NCBI RefSeq assembly: GCF_030269645.1
Contig: NZ_BSTR01000005.1
Location: 182,601-246,600, forward strand
DNA length: 64,000 nt
Origin: Actinokineospora sp. NBRC 105648
Lineage (GTDB): Bacteria > Actinomycetota > Actinomycetes > Mycobacteriales > Pseudonocardiaceae
Reading direction: 5' to 3'
Below, piece after piece: positions 26,529-36,488 of the stretch; position 1 is the stretch's first letter; every line of letters begins with the position of its first letter. Below the pieces are notes generated by a model. The model worked only from the letters and a program-made list of their open reading frames with translations. It was not told the origin of the DNA and made no database searches. The translations under genes and the position numbers were made by a program.

Positions 26529-27824
26529 CTACTCGGCCCTGTTCGGCTCGTCGGGCTGGGCGGGTGGTGTCCCGTGTCCTGGTGCGACACCGTGGCTCTC
26601 GTGGGGGCTGGGGTCGGGGACGAGTTGGATGACGAGCAGGGCGACGTCGTCGTTGGCGGGTTCGGCGCCGATGAGGGCGTCCATGACGTGGACGCAGATG
26701 GCGTCCGGGGGCGCGGGCACGACGGTGGCGGTGAGGCGGTCGAGGAGGACGTCGATGGAGTGGCCGCGGCGCTCGACCAGGCCGTCGGTGTAGAAGACCA
26801 GGACCGATCCGTCGGGCAGGTCCAGCGTGGTGTCGTGGCGGCCCTGGGGTGTGGGGATGTCCAGCCCGACCGGTGGGTCGAGGGTGATGGGTGCCAGGAC
26901 GGCGGGGTGGTCGGGGCTGGCGTGGACGGGTGGTGGGTGACCGGCCGAGGACAGGGTGATCCGGCGGGCGGTCAGGTCGATGACGCCGTAGCTGACGGTG
27001 GCCATCGCGTGATGCTCGAAGTAGGAGACCTTGCGGTGCAGTTTGCCCAAGACCTCGGCGGGCCTGTCGTAGTCCAGGGCGTAGGCGCGCAGCGCGCTGC
27101 GCAACCTGCCCATGATCACCGCCGCTGCCAGGCCGTGTCCGGCGACATCGCCGATGACGACGCCCAGTCGGTTCCCGTGCAGGGCGAAAACGTCGTACCA
27201 GTCCCCGCCGACCGCCGTCGGCGCGCCGGGGACATAGCGGGCGGCGAAGCGCACCGCGTCCACCACCGGGAAGCTGGCGGGCAGCAGGCTGCGTTGCAGC
27301 GCGGTGGTCGCGGCACGCTCGGCGCCGCTCTGCTCGGCCTGCACGGTGAGCGCGACCCGGTCGGCGACCAGGTGCAGCAGCTTGCTGTCGGTGTCGGTGA
27401 ACGCGCGCGGGGCCAACGAGCCCACGTGCAGGACCCCGATCAGCTCACCGCGAGCCAGCATCGGCACACCGAGCAGCGCGCGCAGGCCTTTGCGCCACAA
27501 CAACGGACTCACCACCGTCGTCTCGTCCACCCGGTCGAGCACCACCGGCTCGCGGGTGAGGGCGACGCGGCCTGCGAAGCCCTCGCCCAGCCCGATCGTC
27601 ACGCCGTGGCGGACCTCCTCCTCGATCCCTGCGGTGGCCGCGACCGCCAGCCGCTTGGTCCGCGGGTCGTAGAGCACCGCGGTCGCGGTGTCCACCTCGA
27701 ACAGCTCGCGCACCCGCTGCAGCACCACGGCGAGGAACTCGTCGAGTTCCATCTGGCGCAGCGCGACGTCGGTGATCGCCTCCAACACGCTCATGCGGTC
27801 GGCGGCGCCAGGCAGATCGGACAC
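26529..27824 (-). CDS. GAF domain PP2C-type (SpoIIE) phosphatase
   Basis: 431 residues. An N-terminal GAF domain (about 15-165: FEVDTATAVLYDPRTKRLAV, GEGFAGRVAL, ELIGVLHVGS) is followed by the SpoIIE/RsbU phosphatase domain: TAVGGDWYDVF, VIGDVAGHG, SSAGHPPP, FYTDGLVERRG and NDDVALLVI with the metal aspartates. Such proteins dephosphorylate anti-sigma-factor antagonists in response to a signal bound by GAF. A short Pro/His-rich tail ends the protein. No partner gene lies nearby. Confidence 0.9.
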   Translation of the reverse strand: MSDLPGAADRMSVLEAITDVALRQMELDEFLAVVLQRVRELFEVDTATAVLYDPRTKRLAVAATAGIEEEVRHGVTIGLGEGFAGRVALTREPVVLDRVDETTVVSPLLWRKGLRALLGVPMLARGELIGVLHVGSLAPRAFTDTDSKLLHLVADRVALTVQAEQSGAERAATTALQRSLLPASFPVVDAVRFAARYVPGAPTAVGGDWYDVFALHGNRLGVVIGDVAGHGLAAAVIMGRLRSALRAYALDYDRPAEVLGKLHRKVSYFEHHAMATVSYGVIDLTARRITLSSAGHPPPVHASPDHPAVLAPITLDPPVGLDIPTPQGRHDTTLDLPDGSVLVFYTDGLVERRGHSIDVLLDRLTATVVPAPPDAICVHVMDALIGAEPANDDVALLVIQLVPDPSPHESHGVAPGHGTPPAQPDEPNRAE

Positions 27825-28183
27825 CGGCGAAGCCTAGCCAACACGCCGACCTTGGCACCCTTTCGCGACGTCGCGCCGACCACCTCCTCCCGCAGAGCGG
27901 ACAACGTCCACACCGCGTCGACAGAAAGAATCCAGCAAGTTTGATGTCAGGTCAAATGTTCGCGGACGCTGTACGTCGCCCGCCTCGTCCAAACTGATCC
28001 GACAGGGCTGTCGTGATCACCCTGTCGGCGTCGTTTGACGACGGGGTGATCACGGCACGATTAACACGCCAGCCAAGATCATTCCACTTTTCCGGTGTTA
28101 CCTGGAATCGCGTGGCGGCACACCATCGTGATCCACTTACATTGTCCTCAACGTCGGAAACACACTCTGCGACAAGGGAGACA
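27825..28183. other. Divergent intergenic region with a long hairpin
   Basis: No gene. It should carry the promoters of the phosphatase and of the secreted protein, and it contains the inverted repeat described at 28012-28054. The part just before ATG 28184 is more AT-rich and ends in an AAGGGAG ribosome site. Confidence 0.45.
28012..28054. repeat. Long inverted repeat in the divergent promoter region
   Basis: Arms at 28012-28027 and 28039-28054 (16 bases each) pair with one mismatch (CGTGATCACCCxGTCG) around an 11-base spacer. The inner GTGATCAC is itself a palindrome. It lies between divergent genes, which favours an operator or mRNA-leader role over termination. Confidence 0.7.
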
Positions 28184-28771
28184 ATGACCGTGAAGAAGCT
28201 CGCTTCGGTGATCGGTGCTGCGGCCGCGTTCGCTTTCCTCGCGACGGGCACGGCGGGTGCCACCAACCCGCCCTCCGGTGGGTTCGACTGCCAGAACGGC
28301 GGGACCGTGAACGCGCCCGTGCTCTCGTGCAACGACACCACCATCAACGCGCCCATCACGCTCAACCTCCACATCGACCGGACGCTGTCGGGCAACGAGA
28401 TCGTCACGGTCGAGGACACCCTCAACCACACCACCGTCACCGCGACCAACCTGGTCAACGTCAAGAAGGTCCTCGTCGACGCGTGCGGCGCGTTCAGCGC
28501 GGCGGTCGACGTCGACAAGGTCCTGGTCTGGGGTCAAGGGCGTCGGCCCCGTCATCGCCTGGCCGGTCCCGCCGGTCGACGGCGGACAGCGGAACCCCGG
28601 ACGAGGGGTGGGACGAGGGCACAATGGCCACTCGTGTCCTCGCCCCTTTCCAGCCCTGCCATCCCGGATCCGCTGCGACGATCAATATCGCACCTTATGA
28701 CAGAAATACGTCGAACAAAATCGCAAGAGCAGCTGTCTGTCGCTGTTTCGAAGGACCGCTCGGAGCAATGA
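28184..28771 (+). CDS. Secreted protein of unknown function
   Basis: ATG 28184 follows AAGGGAG. A clear Sec signal peptide (KKLASVIGAAAAFAFLATGTAGA) leads to a mature part beginning TNPPSGGFDCQNGG, with Thr/Asn/Val-rich, probably beta-strand sequence (NLHIDRTLSGNEIVTVEDTL) and two more Cys. After VDVDKVLVWG the reading turns Arg/Pro-rich and loses coding character, so the real protein may end near 28530 or be frameshifted there. Confidence 0.6.
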   Translation: MTVKKLASVIGAAAAFAFLATGTAGATNPPSGGFDCQNGGTVNAPVLSCNDTTINAPITLNLHIDRTLSGNEIVTVEDTLNHTTVTATNLVNVKKVLVDACGAFSAAVDVDKVLVWGQGRRPRHRLAGPAGRRRTAEPRTRGGTRAQWPLVSSPLSSPAIPDPLRRSISHLMTEIRRTKSQEQLSVAVSKDRSEQ

Positions 28772-28987
28772 CAAGCCATTCAGCATGACGGTTGCGCAAG
28801 ACGGCGCCTGCGGCCCGGGCGCGTGGGTACCGCGGCTGCGGGGATCCACCGGCGGACACTCGACGACGAAACGCGCACGAGTGTGCGCCGGATCGGTCAA
28901 CAGGTGTTTGGGGGTCGGGGATCGGGCAACTCCCGACACAGCTTCGTTCTGACGAGCAGGGTGCACCTCGGTTCCGAGAGGACGACC

Positions 28988-29270
28988 ATGACCCCTCAAC
29001 ACTCCGCTGTCACGAACGTCGCGGCGGTCGACTTCGGCGCGGGCGTCTCCGACGCTTGGCGCGCCATCGCCACCTTCGTCCCAAGCTCGTGGCGTTCCTG
29101 CTGATCCTGGTGATCGGCTACTCGTGGCGAAGTTCGTCGCCAAGGCCGTCAACGCCGTCCTCGAACGCGTCGGGTTCGACCGGGTGGTCGAATGCGGGCC
29201 TTTCTGGCCGGTGGCCTCCGCCAGGGTCCACCCGTTCTTCCGCTCCACTTCAGACAACAAACCCCTGACA
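28988..29270 (+). pseudogene. MscS/conserved TM helix protein, broken
   Basis: ATG 28988 (GAGAGG site) opens TNVAAVDFGAGVSDAW and IATFVP, the usual start of small actinobacterial MscS-related channel proteins. Two single-base losses (near 29089 and 29122) are needed to continue into PKLVAFLLILVIGY and then AKFVAKAVNAVLERVGFDRV. Past about 29215 homology is lost. Only the first membrane helix region remains, so this is a pseudogene. Confidence 0.65.
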
Positions 29271-29750
29271 TAGCAAACGCATCTGACGCCGCGACTCCCC
29301 AGGCGGAAACCTCGCCGCGAAACCGCCCATGAACGCGTCGAACCCCGCCGACCACGACCGCGCATCCTCAACCACACCAAGATCGAATACCACCTCCCCC
29401 GGCGGGTCGCAACCTGTCGTTGTCGTACTAAACGGACGTTCCTGCCGGGTAAGACTGGTCGGACAGTTGAGCGAACTGCTGATCGAACACGACGAAGCGA
29501 TGATCCCTTGAGGTCAAGCCTGCCTGACACGGGGAACATCACAGTCTCCATCAAACCCGGGGCTTGACAGTCTGGGATCAGGGTGTCCGATTCAAGGGGA
29601 CAACCTCAAACCTACCTGAATTTTCTTTCACCGCAGGCGGTTGATTGCCGCATTCGACGCCCGACCGGTCAGCGATCGGCCATCGCCGCCTCGGCTCAGT
29701 CACCCGATTGGTACATGCTCCGTCCGGGTCGGGCGTGCTTCGATCACACT
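29271..29750. other. Region without a supported gene
   Basis: 480 bases after the MscS remnant. A 60-codon open frame at 29329-29511 has no recognisable content. The beta-propeller gene frame is open upstream to 29583, so a longer N-terminus cannot be excluded. Confidence 0.35.
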
Positions 29751-31013
29751 ATGGACCCGGTTGAGCAAGCCGGTCGCGGCTCCGCGGCGGCGGCTTTCCC
29801 GTACGCGTTCCACATCGCCCTGGACGGTAACGGGCTCAACGGGTTGGAGGGGCGGGCGGGGGTGTGCGTGTTCGGCTACGACCCGGTCAGCGGGCGGCAC
29901 GCCTCGCGGATCGAGTACTACGACGGGCTCGCGGGCGGGCACGCGATCACCCTCAGCCCGGACCGGCGCCTCGGGTTCCTCGGCAACACCGGCCAGCACC
30001 TGGCCTTCTACGACACCGAGCGACCCGAGGACACCGAGCGGGTCTCCACGCTGCGCTTCGAGCCCACCGACTCCTCCATCAAGGGCAGCACGCACGCGGT
30101 GTGGTTGGACGGCTCGACCGGGATCACCGCCGTCGGGGAGTCGTTCTGGCAGTTCGACGTCAACCACCTGACCGCCGCCGAGAACATCGGCGCCCACGAC
30201 CTCAAACTCCCCCACGCCATCAAGCGGACCGCCTCCGGCCGGCACCTCGTCTACGGCGGCATGGACCACCCCCGGCGCGGCGAAGCGTGCGAGGTCGGCA
30301 TCTTCGACCTGCACTACCGCACCACCCGCACGGTCGAACTGCCCGCCACCTGCTGGCACGTCGCCACCCATCCCACTGAAGACCGCTTCTACGCCCTGTC
30401 CTTCCGCGTCGTGCCGCAGGAGGGCCGCGACTGGCACGAGTGGGCCATGGCCCACTTCAAGGAATACGCCTTCGAGATCGACGCCGATACCGGGCAGGTC
30501 CTGCGGCACTGGACAGCCGCGAGCGACATCCCCGCGCACATCAACTCCGACGTCTGCATCTCCGACCGGGAGCTGATCTACTGCACCGGCGGCAGCAACA
30601 CCATCGTCCTCATCGACCTGGCCGACTTCTCCTCCTACCGCATCATCGACCAACGCCCCGACATGCGGCAGCAGGTGAAGGCAGGACGCCAAGCCACTCG
30701 ACAGGTGCTCGACGCCCTTACCAGGGGATCGGCACTGGCGAGCACGAAGCACTTCCTCGCGGCGCTGCGCGTCAGCCGGGGAACGTTGATCGACGGCGTC
30801 TACGCCTGCCAACTCTCCGCGGACCAGACCCTGCTGTTCACCGCCAACCGCGGCCTCAACACCATCACCGTTTATGACTACCCGGCGTGTACGGTGCGCA
30901 CGCGCGTGCGCATGCCCGACCTGCACGACCACATCGACGGACTGCGCGTTTGGTCCGACCCCCGCCTGGGCTTCCACCACGGCGCCCTCATCAGCCCACA
31001 AGACCACCACTGA
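29751..31013 (+). CDS. Beta-propeller protein
   Basis: 420 residues from ATG 29751; the open frame goes back to 29583 but that part has little coding character and neither start has a strong ribosome site. The protein is built of repeating beta-blade segments (SRIEYYDGLAGGHAITLSPD, HLVYGGMDHPRRGEACEVGI, TCWHVATHPTEDRFYALSF, NTIVLIDLADFSSYRI, ACQLSADQTLLFTANRGLNT), a pattern of YVTN/WD-type propellers. There is no signal peptide. Function unknown. Confidence 0.65.
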   Translation: MDPVEQAGRGSAAAAFPYAFHIALDGNGLNGLEGRAGVCVFGYDPVSGRHASRIEYYDGLAGGHAITLSPDRRLGFLGNTGQHLAFYDTERPEDTERVSTLRFEPTDSSIKGSTHAVWLDGSTGITAVGESFWQFDVNHLTAAENIGAHDLKLPHAIKRTASGRHLVYGGMDHPRRGEACEVGIFDLHYRTTRTVELPATCWHVATHPTEDRFYALSFRVVPQEGRDWHEWAMAHFKEYAFEIDADTGQVLRHWTAASDIPAHINSDVCISDRELIYCTGGSNTIVLIDLADFSSYRIIDQRPDMRQQVKAGRQATRQVLDALTRGSALASTKHFLAALRVSRGTLIDGVYACQLSADQTLLFTANRGLNTITVYDYPACTVRTRVRMPDLHDHIDGLRVWSDPRLGFHHGALISPQDHH

Positions 31014-31601
31014 GAATTCCGACGGAGTCGTCGAACACGCCGATAGCAGGCGGGGCAGTTGTTGCGGGTTCCGGGTCGCGTTGGCCACATAATTGACCAC
31101 GGCAGCGCAGCAGCGCTTCGCCGCGTTTTTGGGTGTGGCCAGGGCCCTCACCGTCACGGGCGATTGCACTTACTGACAGTGCGTGAACGCTCGGTGTTCA
31201 GGTATTGCCGTTAACCCATTTGCCCCTGTCCGGGATCGGCCGAATGCCAGTAGCGTCTCCGGCGTCGATCATCATGGGAGCGGGACACGTGGTAGCGCTG
31301 GTGTCGCGTGCGGTCGGACGGGAATGCACCGACGAGGAGGGGTGTAAGCCTTCGACGACCAAACGCACTGTGCGAACAAACAAATCTGCACCTGACGGGA
31401 CGCAACCCTTGTCCCGTGGTGAACCTGGCCACCCCTGACATCTGGGCTCGCCGAGCCGGTGACTGCGAGGCCGGGAACCCCGCCGGGTTCCCCCTTTCTC
31501 GGGTGCACCCCCCATAGCTCGCTTACGGCGCCTTGTCGGCTTCCCGACCGGCGCCATCGGACATTCGCGTTAAGTCGCAGACGGACCACTAGGGAGCACG
31601 A
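31014..31601. other. Upstream region of the urease operon
   Basis: 588 bases without a supported gene. It should contain the ure promoter. It holds a terminator-like hairpin at 31473-31492 and a smaller GGCTCG/CGAGCC hairpin just before it (about 31445-31456), so the ure leader may be structured. Confidence 0.45.
31473..31492 (+). terminator. Hairpin in the ure leader
   Basis: GGGAACCC, a CGCC loop and GGGTTCCC form a perfect 8-base-pair stem followed by CCCTTTCTC. It could end transcription from upstream or attenuate the ure operon, whose first gene starts 110 bases later. Confidence 0.5.
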
Positions 31602-31907
31602 GTGCATTTCACCCCGTCGGAACAGGAGAAGCTGCTCCTCAGCGTCGCGGGCATGCTCGCCAGTTACCGCAAGGAGCAGGGTGTGCGGCTCAACTACCCC
31701 GAGACGGTCGCCTACCTCAGCTGCTGGGTGATCGAGCAGGCGCGCGTGGGCAGCAAGACCGTCGCGGAGCTCATGGCTGAGGGCAAGAACCAGCTCACGC
31801 GGGCGGACGTCATGGACGACGTTCCGCTCATGCTCGAGAACGTCCAGATCGAGGCGACGTTCCCCGACGGCCGCAAGCTCGTCACCATCCACGACCCGAT
31901 CGCCTGA
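31602..31907 (+). CDS. ureA: Urease gamma subunit
   Basis: 101 residues, GTG start. HFTPSEQEKLLLSVAGMLA, LNYPETVAYLSCWVIEQAR and DVPLMLENVQIEATFPDG are the usual UreA landmarks. Length is normal for a separate gamma subunit. First gene of ureABCFGD; urease hydrolyses urea to ammonia and carbamate in the cytoplasm. Confidence 0.97.
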   Translation: MHFTPSEQEKLLLSVAGMLASYRKEQGVRLNYPETVAYLSCWVIEQARVGSKTVAELMAEGKNQLTRADVMDDVPLMLENVQIEATFPDGRKLVTIHDPIA

Positions 31908-31915
31908 GGGGACCC

Positions 31916-32443
31916 GTGCCTTACTTCCAGATCACCGCGCCGCCGACCGCAACCCCGCCGACCACCGAGCCGCCAACCACCGTTCTGCCATTCCGCTACG
32001 GGCCTGGGCACATCTGGACCGACCCGACCGCGCCTGACCTCGAACTCAACCAGGGGCTGGCGAAGACCGACGGTGTCCATGTGCAGAACATCGGCGATCG
32101 TCCCATCCAGGTTGGCTCGCACGTGCACCTGGCGGACATCAACCCGGACCTCAAGTTCTTCACCGAGGCCGAGGTCCAGCAGCTCGACGTGCTGCCGGAA
32201 AAGCCGACCGCCGCCGAGGTCGAGGCCGCCCGGGCGAAGTCGAAGGCGCTCGCCGAACAGACGCAGGACGCGGCAGCCGAACGGGTCCACGGCAACCGGT
32301 TCGACATCCGTTCCGGTGCGTCCCTGCGCTTCGAGCCGATGTCCAACCCGGACGGCCCGTACACGCTCGTGGCGATCGGCGGTAAGCGCGTCGTGCCCGG
32401 GATCCGCCTGGACAAGCAGCCCGGCGACGAAGACCTCGACTGA
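31916..32443 (+). CDS. ureB: Urease beta subunit with extra segments
   Basis: 175 residues against about 100-130 for normal UreB. The conserved part is present (VQNIGDRPIQVGSHVHLADIN, RFDIRSGASLRFEP, VVPGIRL). Differences: a Pro/Thr-rich N-terminus (PPTATPPTTEPPTTV) and a charged, probably helical insertion of about 40 residues (TAAEVEAARAKSKALAEQTQ) between the two conserved halves. GTG start 8 bases after ureA. Confidence 0.93.
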   Translation: MPYFQITAPPTATPPTTEPPTTVLPFRYGPGHIWTDPTAPDLELNQGLAKTDGVHVQNIGDRPIQVGSHVHLADINPDLKFFTEAEVQQLDVLPEKPTAAEVEAARAKSKALAEQTQDAAAERVHGNRFDIRSGASLRFEPMSNPDGPYTLVAIGGKRVVPGIRLDKQPGDEDLD

Positions 32444-32485
32444 TCCGCGGCATCCGACACCGGCTGAACAGCACAGGAGACAGAC

Positions 32486-34285
32486 ATGCGGATCTCCCGC
32501 GAAGACTATGCCAAGGCCTTCGGTCCCACCGTCGGCGACCGGGTGCGCCTGGGTGACACCGACCTGTGGATCGAGATCACCCACGACCTCACGTTCGGGG
32601 GTGACGAGGCCATCTTCGGAGGTGGCAAGTCCATCCGCGAGTCGATGCTGCAGGGCACGACCACCAGCGCCGACGGCGCCCCGGACACGGTCATCACCAA
32701 CGTGACCATCCTCGACGCCAAGCCCGCGGTGCCGTTCGACGAGAGCACCGAACGCCCCGTAGTGCGCGCCGACGTCGGCATCAAGAATGGCAAGATCGTC
32801 GCGATAGGCCGCTCCGGCAACCCCGACGTGTCCGGCGGTGTCACGCCGGGCCTGCACATCGGCCCGGCCACCGACATCATCGCGGGCGAGGGCAAGATCC
32901 TCACCGCGGGCGCGGTGGACACCCACGTGCACTTCATCTCGCCCTCCCAGGTGATGGAGGCGCTCGCCACCGGCACCACCACCCTGGTGGGTGGCGGTGT
33001 CGGTCCCTCCGAGGGCACCAAGGCGACCACCGTCACACCGGGCCCGTGGCACCTGCTGAACATCCACCGCAGCCTCGACCACCTGCCGGTCAACGTGCTG
33101 CTGCTCGGCAAGGGCAACACCGTCAGCCAGGACGCCTTGGCCGAGCAGGCCTTGGCGGGCGCGGGTGGCTACAAGGTGCACGAGGACTGGGGCTCCACCC
33201 CGGCGGCCATCGACGCCGCCCTGACCGCGGCGCAGCGGTGGAACCTGCAGGTGGCCCTGCACGCGGACTCCCTTAACGAGGCGGGGTTCGTCGAGATGAC
33301 TCGCAGGGCGTTCAAGGGCCGCCCGATCCACGTGTTCCATGCGGAAGGCGCCGGTGGCGGACACGCCCCCGACATCATGGAGCTGGCGGGTGACGTCAAC
33401 GTCCTGCCCGCCTCCACGAACCCGACGTTGCCCTTCACGGAGAACACCGTGGCCGAGCACCTGGACATGCTGGCGGTCTGCCACCACCTCAACCTCAACG
33501 ACCCGGCGGACCACGCCTTCGCCGAGTCCCGCATCCGCGCCAGCACGATCGCCGCCGAGGACGTCCTGCACGACATGGGCGCGATGTCCATCACCTCCTC
33601 CGATGCCCAGGCCATGGGCCGCATCGGCGAGGTGATCACCCGCACCTGGCAGGTCGCGCACGTCATGGGCGGCCGGTTCGGCTCCATCGGCCCAGGACCC
33701 GCCGACAACGCCCGCGCCCTGCGCTACGTGGCCAAGTACACGATCAACCCGGCCGTGGCCCACGGCATCGACGAGCACATCGGCTCGGTGGAGCCGGACA
33801 AGCTTGCCGACCTCGTACTGTGGGATCCCCGCTTCTTCGGCGTGCGCCCTGAACTAGTCATGAAGGGCGGCGCGCTGGTGCGCGGGAACCTCGGTGACCC
33901 GAACGCCTCCATCTCCACACCGCAGCCGCAGCTGATCCGCCCGGGGATGACCGACGCGATCGGCGCGGACCTGTCCTACACCTTCGTGTCCCCGAGGGCA
34001 CTGGAGGAGCAGAGCTACCAGGAGTGGCACTCCCGCAACCCGGGCAAGCCCTCGCTCTTCACCGGGGACACGTTGGTCGACACCCTCGCGCTGCGGCGCA
34101 GGCTGGTGGCGGTCAACGACACGCGTGCCACGACGAAGGAACACATGGTCTTCAACGCCGAGACCCCGGACATCGACATCGACCCGGAGACCTTCGAGAT
34201 CACCGTCGACGGCACCAGAATCGAGCCGAGGCCGGTGACGATGGCCGAGAGGCTGCCCCTGGCCCAGCTCTACACGATGTTCTGA
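32486..34285 (+). CDS. ureC: Urease alpha subunit (catalytic)
   Basis: 599 residues, about 30 more than usual. Nickel and catalytic residues are all visible: H147 and H149 (DTHVHF), the carbamylated Lys K230 ([10 protein letters not shown]), [24 protein letters not shown] and the flap Cys-His (AVCHHLN). A small insertion of about 16 residues ([16 protein letters not shown]) lies near residue 80-95. ATG 32486 follows CAGGAGAC. The enzyme should be active. Confidence 0.98.
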   Translation: MRISREDYAKAFGPTVGDRVRLGDTDLWIEITHDLTFGGDEAIFGGGKSIRESMLQGTTTSADGAPDTVITNVTILDAKPAVPFDESTERPVVRADVGIKNGKIVAIGRSGNPDVSGGVTPGLHIGPATDIIAGEGKILTAGAVDTHVHFISPSQVMEALATGTTTLVGGGVGPSEGTKATTVTPGPWHLLNIHRSLDHLPVNVLLLGKGNTVSQDALAEQALAGAGGYKVHEDWGSTPAAIDAALTAAQRWNLQVALHADSLNEAGFVEMTRRAFKGRPIHVFHAEGAGGGHAPDIMELAGDVNVLPASTNPTLPFTENTVAEHLDMLAVCHHLNLNDPADHAFAESRIRASTIAAEDVLHDMGAMSITSSDAQAMGRIGEVITRTWQVAHVMGGRFGSIGPGPADNARALRYVAKYTINPAVAHGIDEHIGSVEPDKLADLVLWDPRFFGVRPELVMKGGALVRGNLGDPNASISTPQPQLIRPGMTDAIGADLSYTFVSPRALEEQSYQEWHSRNPGKPSLFTGDTLVDTLALRRRLVAVNDTRATTKEHMVFNAETPDIDIDPETFEITVDGTRIEPRPVTMAERLPLAQLYTMF

Positions 34286-34292
34286 GGCGCCG

Positions 34293-34946
34293 GTGAGCAC
34301 CTCGTCGCTGCTGCTCGCGCTGCTGGGCGATGCCCGGCTCCCGTCCGGCGGGCACACCCAGTCCGCCGGGCTGGAGCCTGCCCTGCGCGCAGGCACGACC
34401 CCTGCCGAGGTCCCGGCCTACCTGCGGGCCCGCCTGCGCACGGTGACCCGGGTGGAAGCGGGGACCGCCGTCGTGGCGCGCGCCGTGGCGGCCGAAGGCG
34501 GCGACCTCGACGCGGTCGAGGCCGCCTGGGCTGCCAGGACCCCGAGCCCGGCGCTGCGCGCCAACGGCAGGCGCCTGGGCCGCGGGTACCTGCGTGTCCT
34601 GCAGACCCTGTGGCCCGGCCCGACCGACGACCGGGCACGCCACTGGGCGCGTCCGGTCGTGCTGGGCCTGCTCGCGCACCGCGCGGACCTGTGCCCGGTC
34701 GACCTCGCCCGCCTAGTCGGCTACGACGACGCCCAGACCGTGACCGCGGCCCTGCTCAAACTCGAGCCGGGTGACCCGTTGCAGGCCACCGCGTGGGTGC
34801 GCGACCTGCTGCCCGACATCGACCGGATGGCGCGGCAGCTCGCCCCCTTGCGGACCCCGGATGAAATCCCCTCGGGCGGCGCACCGCTCATCGAGCGGTG
34901 GGCACAGACCCACGACACGACGACAGAGAGACTCTTCAGTGCCTGA
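34293..34946 (+). CDS. ureF: Urease accessory protein UreF
   Basis: 217 residues, all-helical: [22 protein letters not shown] at the start is the family signature. UreF joins UreD and UreG in the complex that loads nickel and gates GTP hydrolysis. GTG start 7 bases after ureC; its end overlaps ureG by 8 bases. Confidence 0.93.
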   Translation: MSTSSLLLALLGDARLPSGGHTQSAGLEPALRAGTTPAEVPAYLRARLRTVTRVEAGTAVVARAVAAEGGDLDAVEAAWAARTPSPALRANGRRLGRGYLRVLQTLWPGPTDDRARHWARPVVLGLLAHRADLCPVDLARLVGYDDAQTVTAALLKLEPGDPLQATAWVRDLLPDIDRMARQLAPLRTPDEIPSGGAPLIERWAQTHDTTTERLFSA

Positions 34947-35682
34947 GACCACCAAGACCCCCGCCCGTGCCATGCGCCTGGGGGTAGCGGGCCCCGTCGG
35001 GACCGGCAAGAGCTCGCTGATCGCGCTGCTGTGCCGTGCCCTGTCCGACAGGCTGCGCATGGCCGTGATCACCAACGACATCTACACCGACGAGGACGCC
35101 CGCTTCCTGAAGTCCGCGGGCGTCCTGGACCCCGAGCGCATCCGCCCCGTGGAAACCGGCGCGTGCCCGCACACCGCGATCCGTGACGACGTGACCGCGA
35201 ACCTGCTCGCCGTCGAGGACATGGAGGCCGACTTCGACCCCCTCGACCTGGTGGTCATCGAGTCCGGTGGCGACAACCTGACGGCCACGTTCTCCCCGGC
35301 CCTGGTGGACGCCCAACTGTTCGTCCTGGACGTGGCGGGCGGCGGCGACGTCGTGCGCAAGGGTGGGCCCGGCATCGCGCGGGCCGACCTGCTGATCGTC
35401 AACAAGACGGACCTGGGCCCCTACGTGAGCGTGGACGTGGAGCGCATGGTCCGCGAAGGCTCAGCCGCACGCGAGGGCCGTCCCGTCATCGGGCTGTCCC
35501 GCACCGACGCGGCGTCGATCGACGAGCTGGTGGCCTGGGTGCTGGGCATGCTGGACACCCACCGCAGCGGCGACCACACGCCCATCGACCCCGGCCCCAT
35601 GGCCCCGCACACACACGCCGACGGCACCACCCACTCGCACACCCCCGGCCGGGCAAGCGCGGCCGCTGGGCCGGGCGCGTGA
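34939..35682 (+). CDS. ureG: Urease accessory GTPase UreG
   Basis: 247 residues. P-loop [32 protein letters not shown] (the nickel-binding Cys-Pro-His), ESGGDNL and NKTDL are all present. A His-rich C-terminal tail ([11 protein letters not shown]) follows the G domain. No ureE is in the operon, so this tail may hold nickel in its place. GTG start overlapping ureF. Confidence 0.96.
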   Translation: MPETTKTPARAMRLGVAGPVGTGKSSLIALLCRALSDRLRMAVITNDIYTDEDARFLKSAGVLDPERIRPVETGACPHTAIRDDVTANLLAVEDMEADFDPLDLVVIESGGDNLTATFSPALVDAQLFVLDVAGGGDVVRKGGPGIARADLLIVNKTDLGPYVSVDVERMVREGSAAREGRPVIGLSRTDAASIDELVAWVLGMLDTHRSGDHTPIDPGPMAPHTHADGTTHSHTPGRASAAAGPGA

Positions 35683-36488
35683 CCCACATCAGCGTCGCGC
35701 CAGGACCGGGGCGCTGCTACCTCCGTACCCAGGACGGTCGGCTGTCCGTGCGGGCCTTGCACCGCGACCCGCACGGCGCGCGCGTGGGGCTGATCGCCAA
35801 CGGCGCACTGCTGCTGTCGGGCGACCGCGTCCACGTGGAGATCGACGTGGCCGATGGGGCGTGGCTCGAGGTCGTCGAGTCGACCGGCACAGTCGCCTAC
35901 CGCGGCGAGCAGCCCTCGTCCTGGACAGTGGACGCCACCGTGGGCGACGGGGCGGCGCTGTCCTGGGGATCACTCCCGTTCGTGGTGTCGGACAACGCCA
36001 CGACGCACCGTGGCACACGGCTACGCCTGCACGGCACCGGCCGAGCGCTGCTGCAGGAAAAAATCGTGCTGGGGCGTGCCGGGCAGTTCGGCGGCGACAT
36101 CGCGATGTCCCTGGACGCCGTCGACGACAGCGGTCCTCTGCAGAGAGAGCACCTGGACCTATCCCAGCCGGCCCGGGTGCTGCCTGGGATCCTCGGCCGA
36201 CTGCGCGCCCTGGACACCGTGACCGCCCTCGGGTGGACACCACAGCCCCCCGAGGGCCTCGTCGCGGGCCTCAGCGGTGCCGGAGAAACCTGGTTCCCCC
36301 TGGACCGCTCCGGTTCGGTGTTCCGATGGATCGGCGGTGGGCTGTTCCAGGACACCCTCGGTGACCCCACGTTCACCGCCTGGCGGGCCGAACTCCTGGC
36401 GAAATACCCCCGCCGCGACGCAACACCGCCCCGCAGGGCCGCCCCGCAACCGCCCGCGCCCACTCTAGCCACCCGATTCGGCGGCTGA
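35679..36488 (+). CDS. ureD: Urease accessory protein UreD
   Basis: 269 residues, start overlapping ureG (GTGA). Family features: [31 protein letters not shown], and [12 protein letters not shown]. UreD (UreH) binds apo-urease and receives nickel from UreG. A Pro/Arg-rich tail ends the protein. Last gene of the operon. Confidence 0.92.
   Translation: MTHISVAPGPGRCYLRTQDGRLSVRALHRDPHGARVGLIANGALLLSGDRVHVEIDVADGAWLEVVESTGTVAYRGEQPSSWTVDATVGDGAALSWGSLPFVVSDNATTHRGTRLRLHGTGRALLQEKIVLGRAGQFGGDIAMSLDAVDDSGPLQREHLDLSQPARVLPGILGRLRALDTVTALGWTPQPPEGLVAGLSGAGETWFPLDRSGSVFRWIGGGLFQDTLGDPTFTAWRAELLAKYPRRDATPPRRAAPQPPAPTLATRFGG

Noticed and set aside
25893-27944. A 683-codon open frame on the plus strand
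   Set aside because: It overlaps ligD in another frame and then runs antisense to the GAF-SpoIIE gene; it has no coherent domain.
28682-29554. A 290-codon open frame on the minus strand
   Set aside because: Arg/Gly-rich with no domain, and antisense to the MscS remnant whose homology is clear on the plus strand.
31712-33778. A 688-codon open frame on the minus strand
   Set aside because: It is the antisense of ureA, ureB and ureC, which have clear catalytic motifs.
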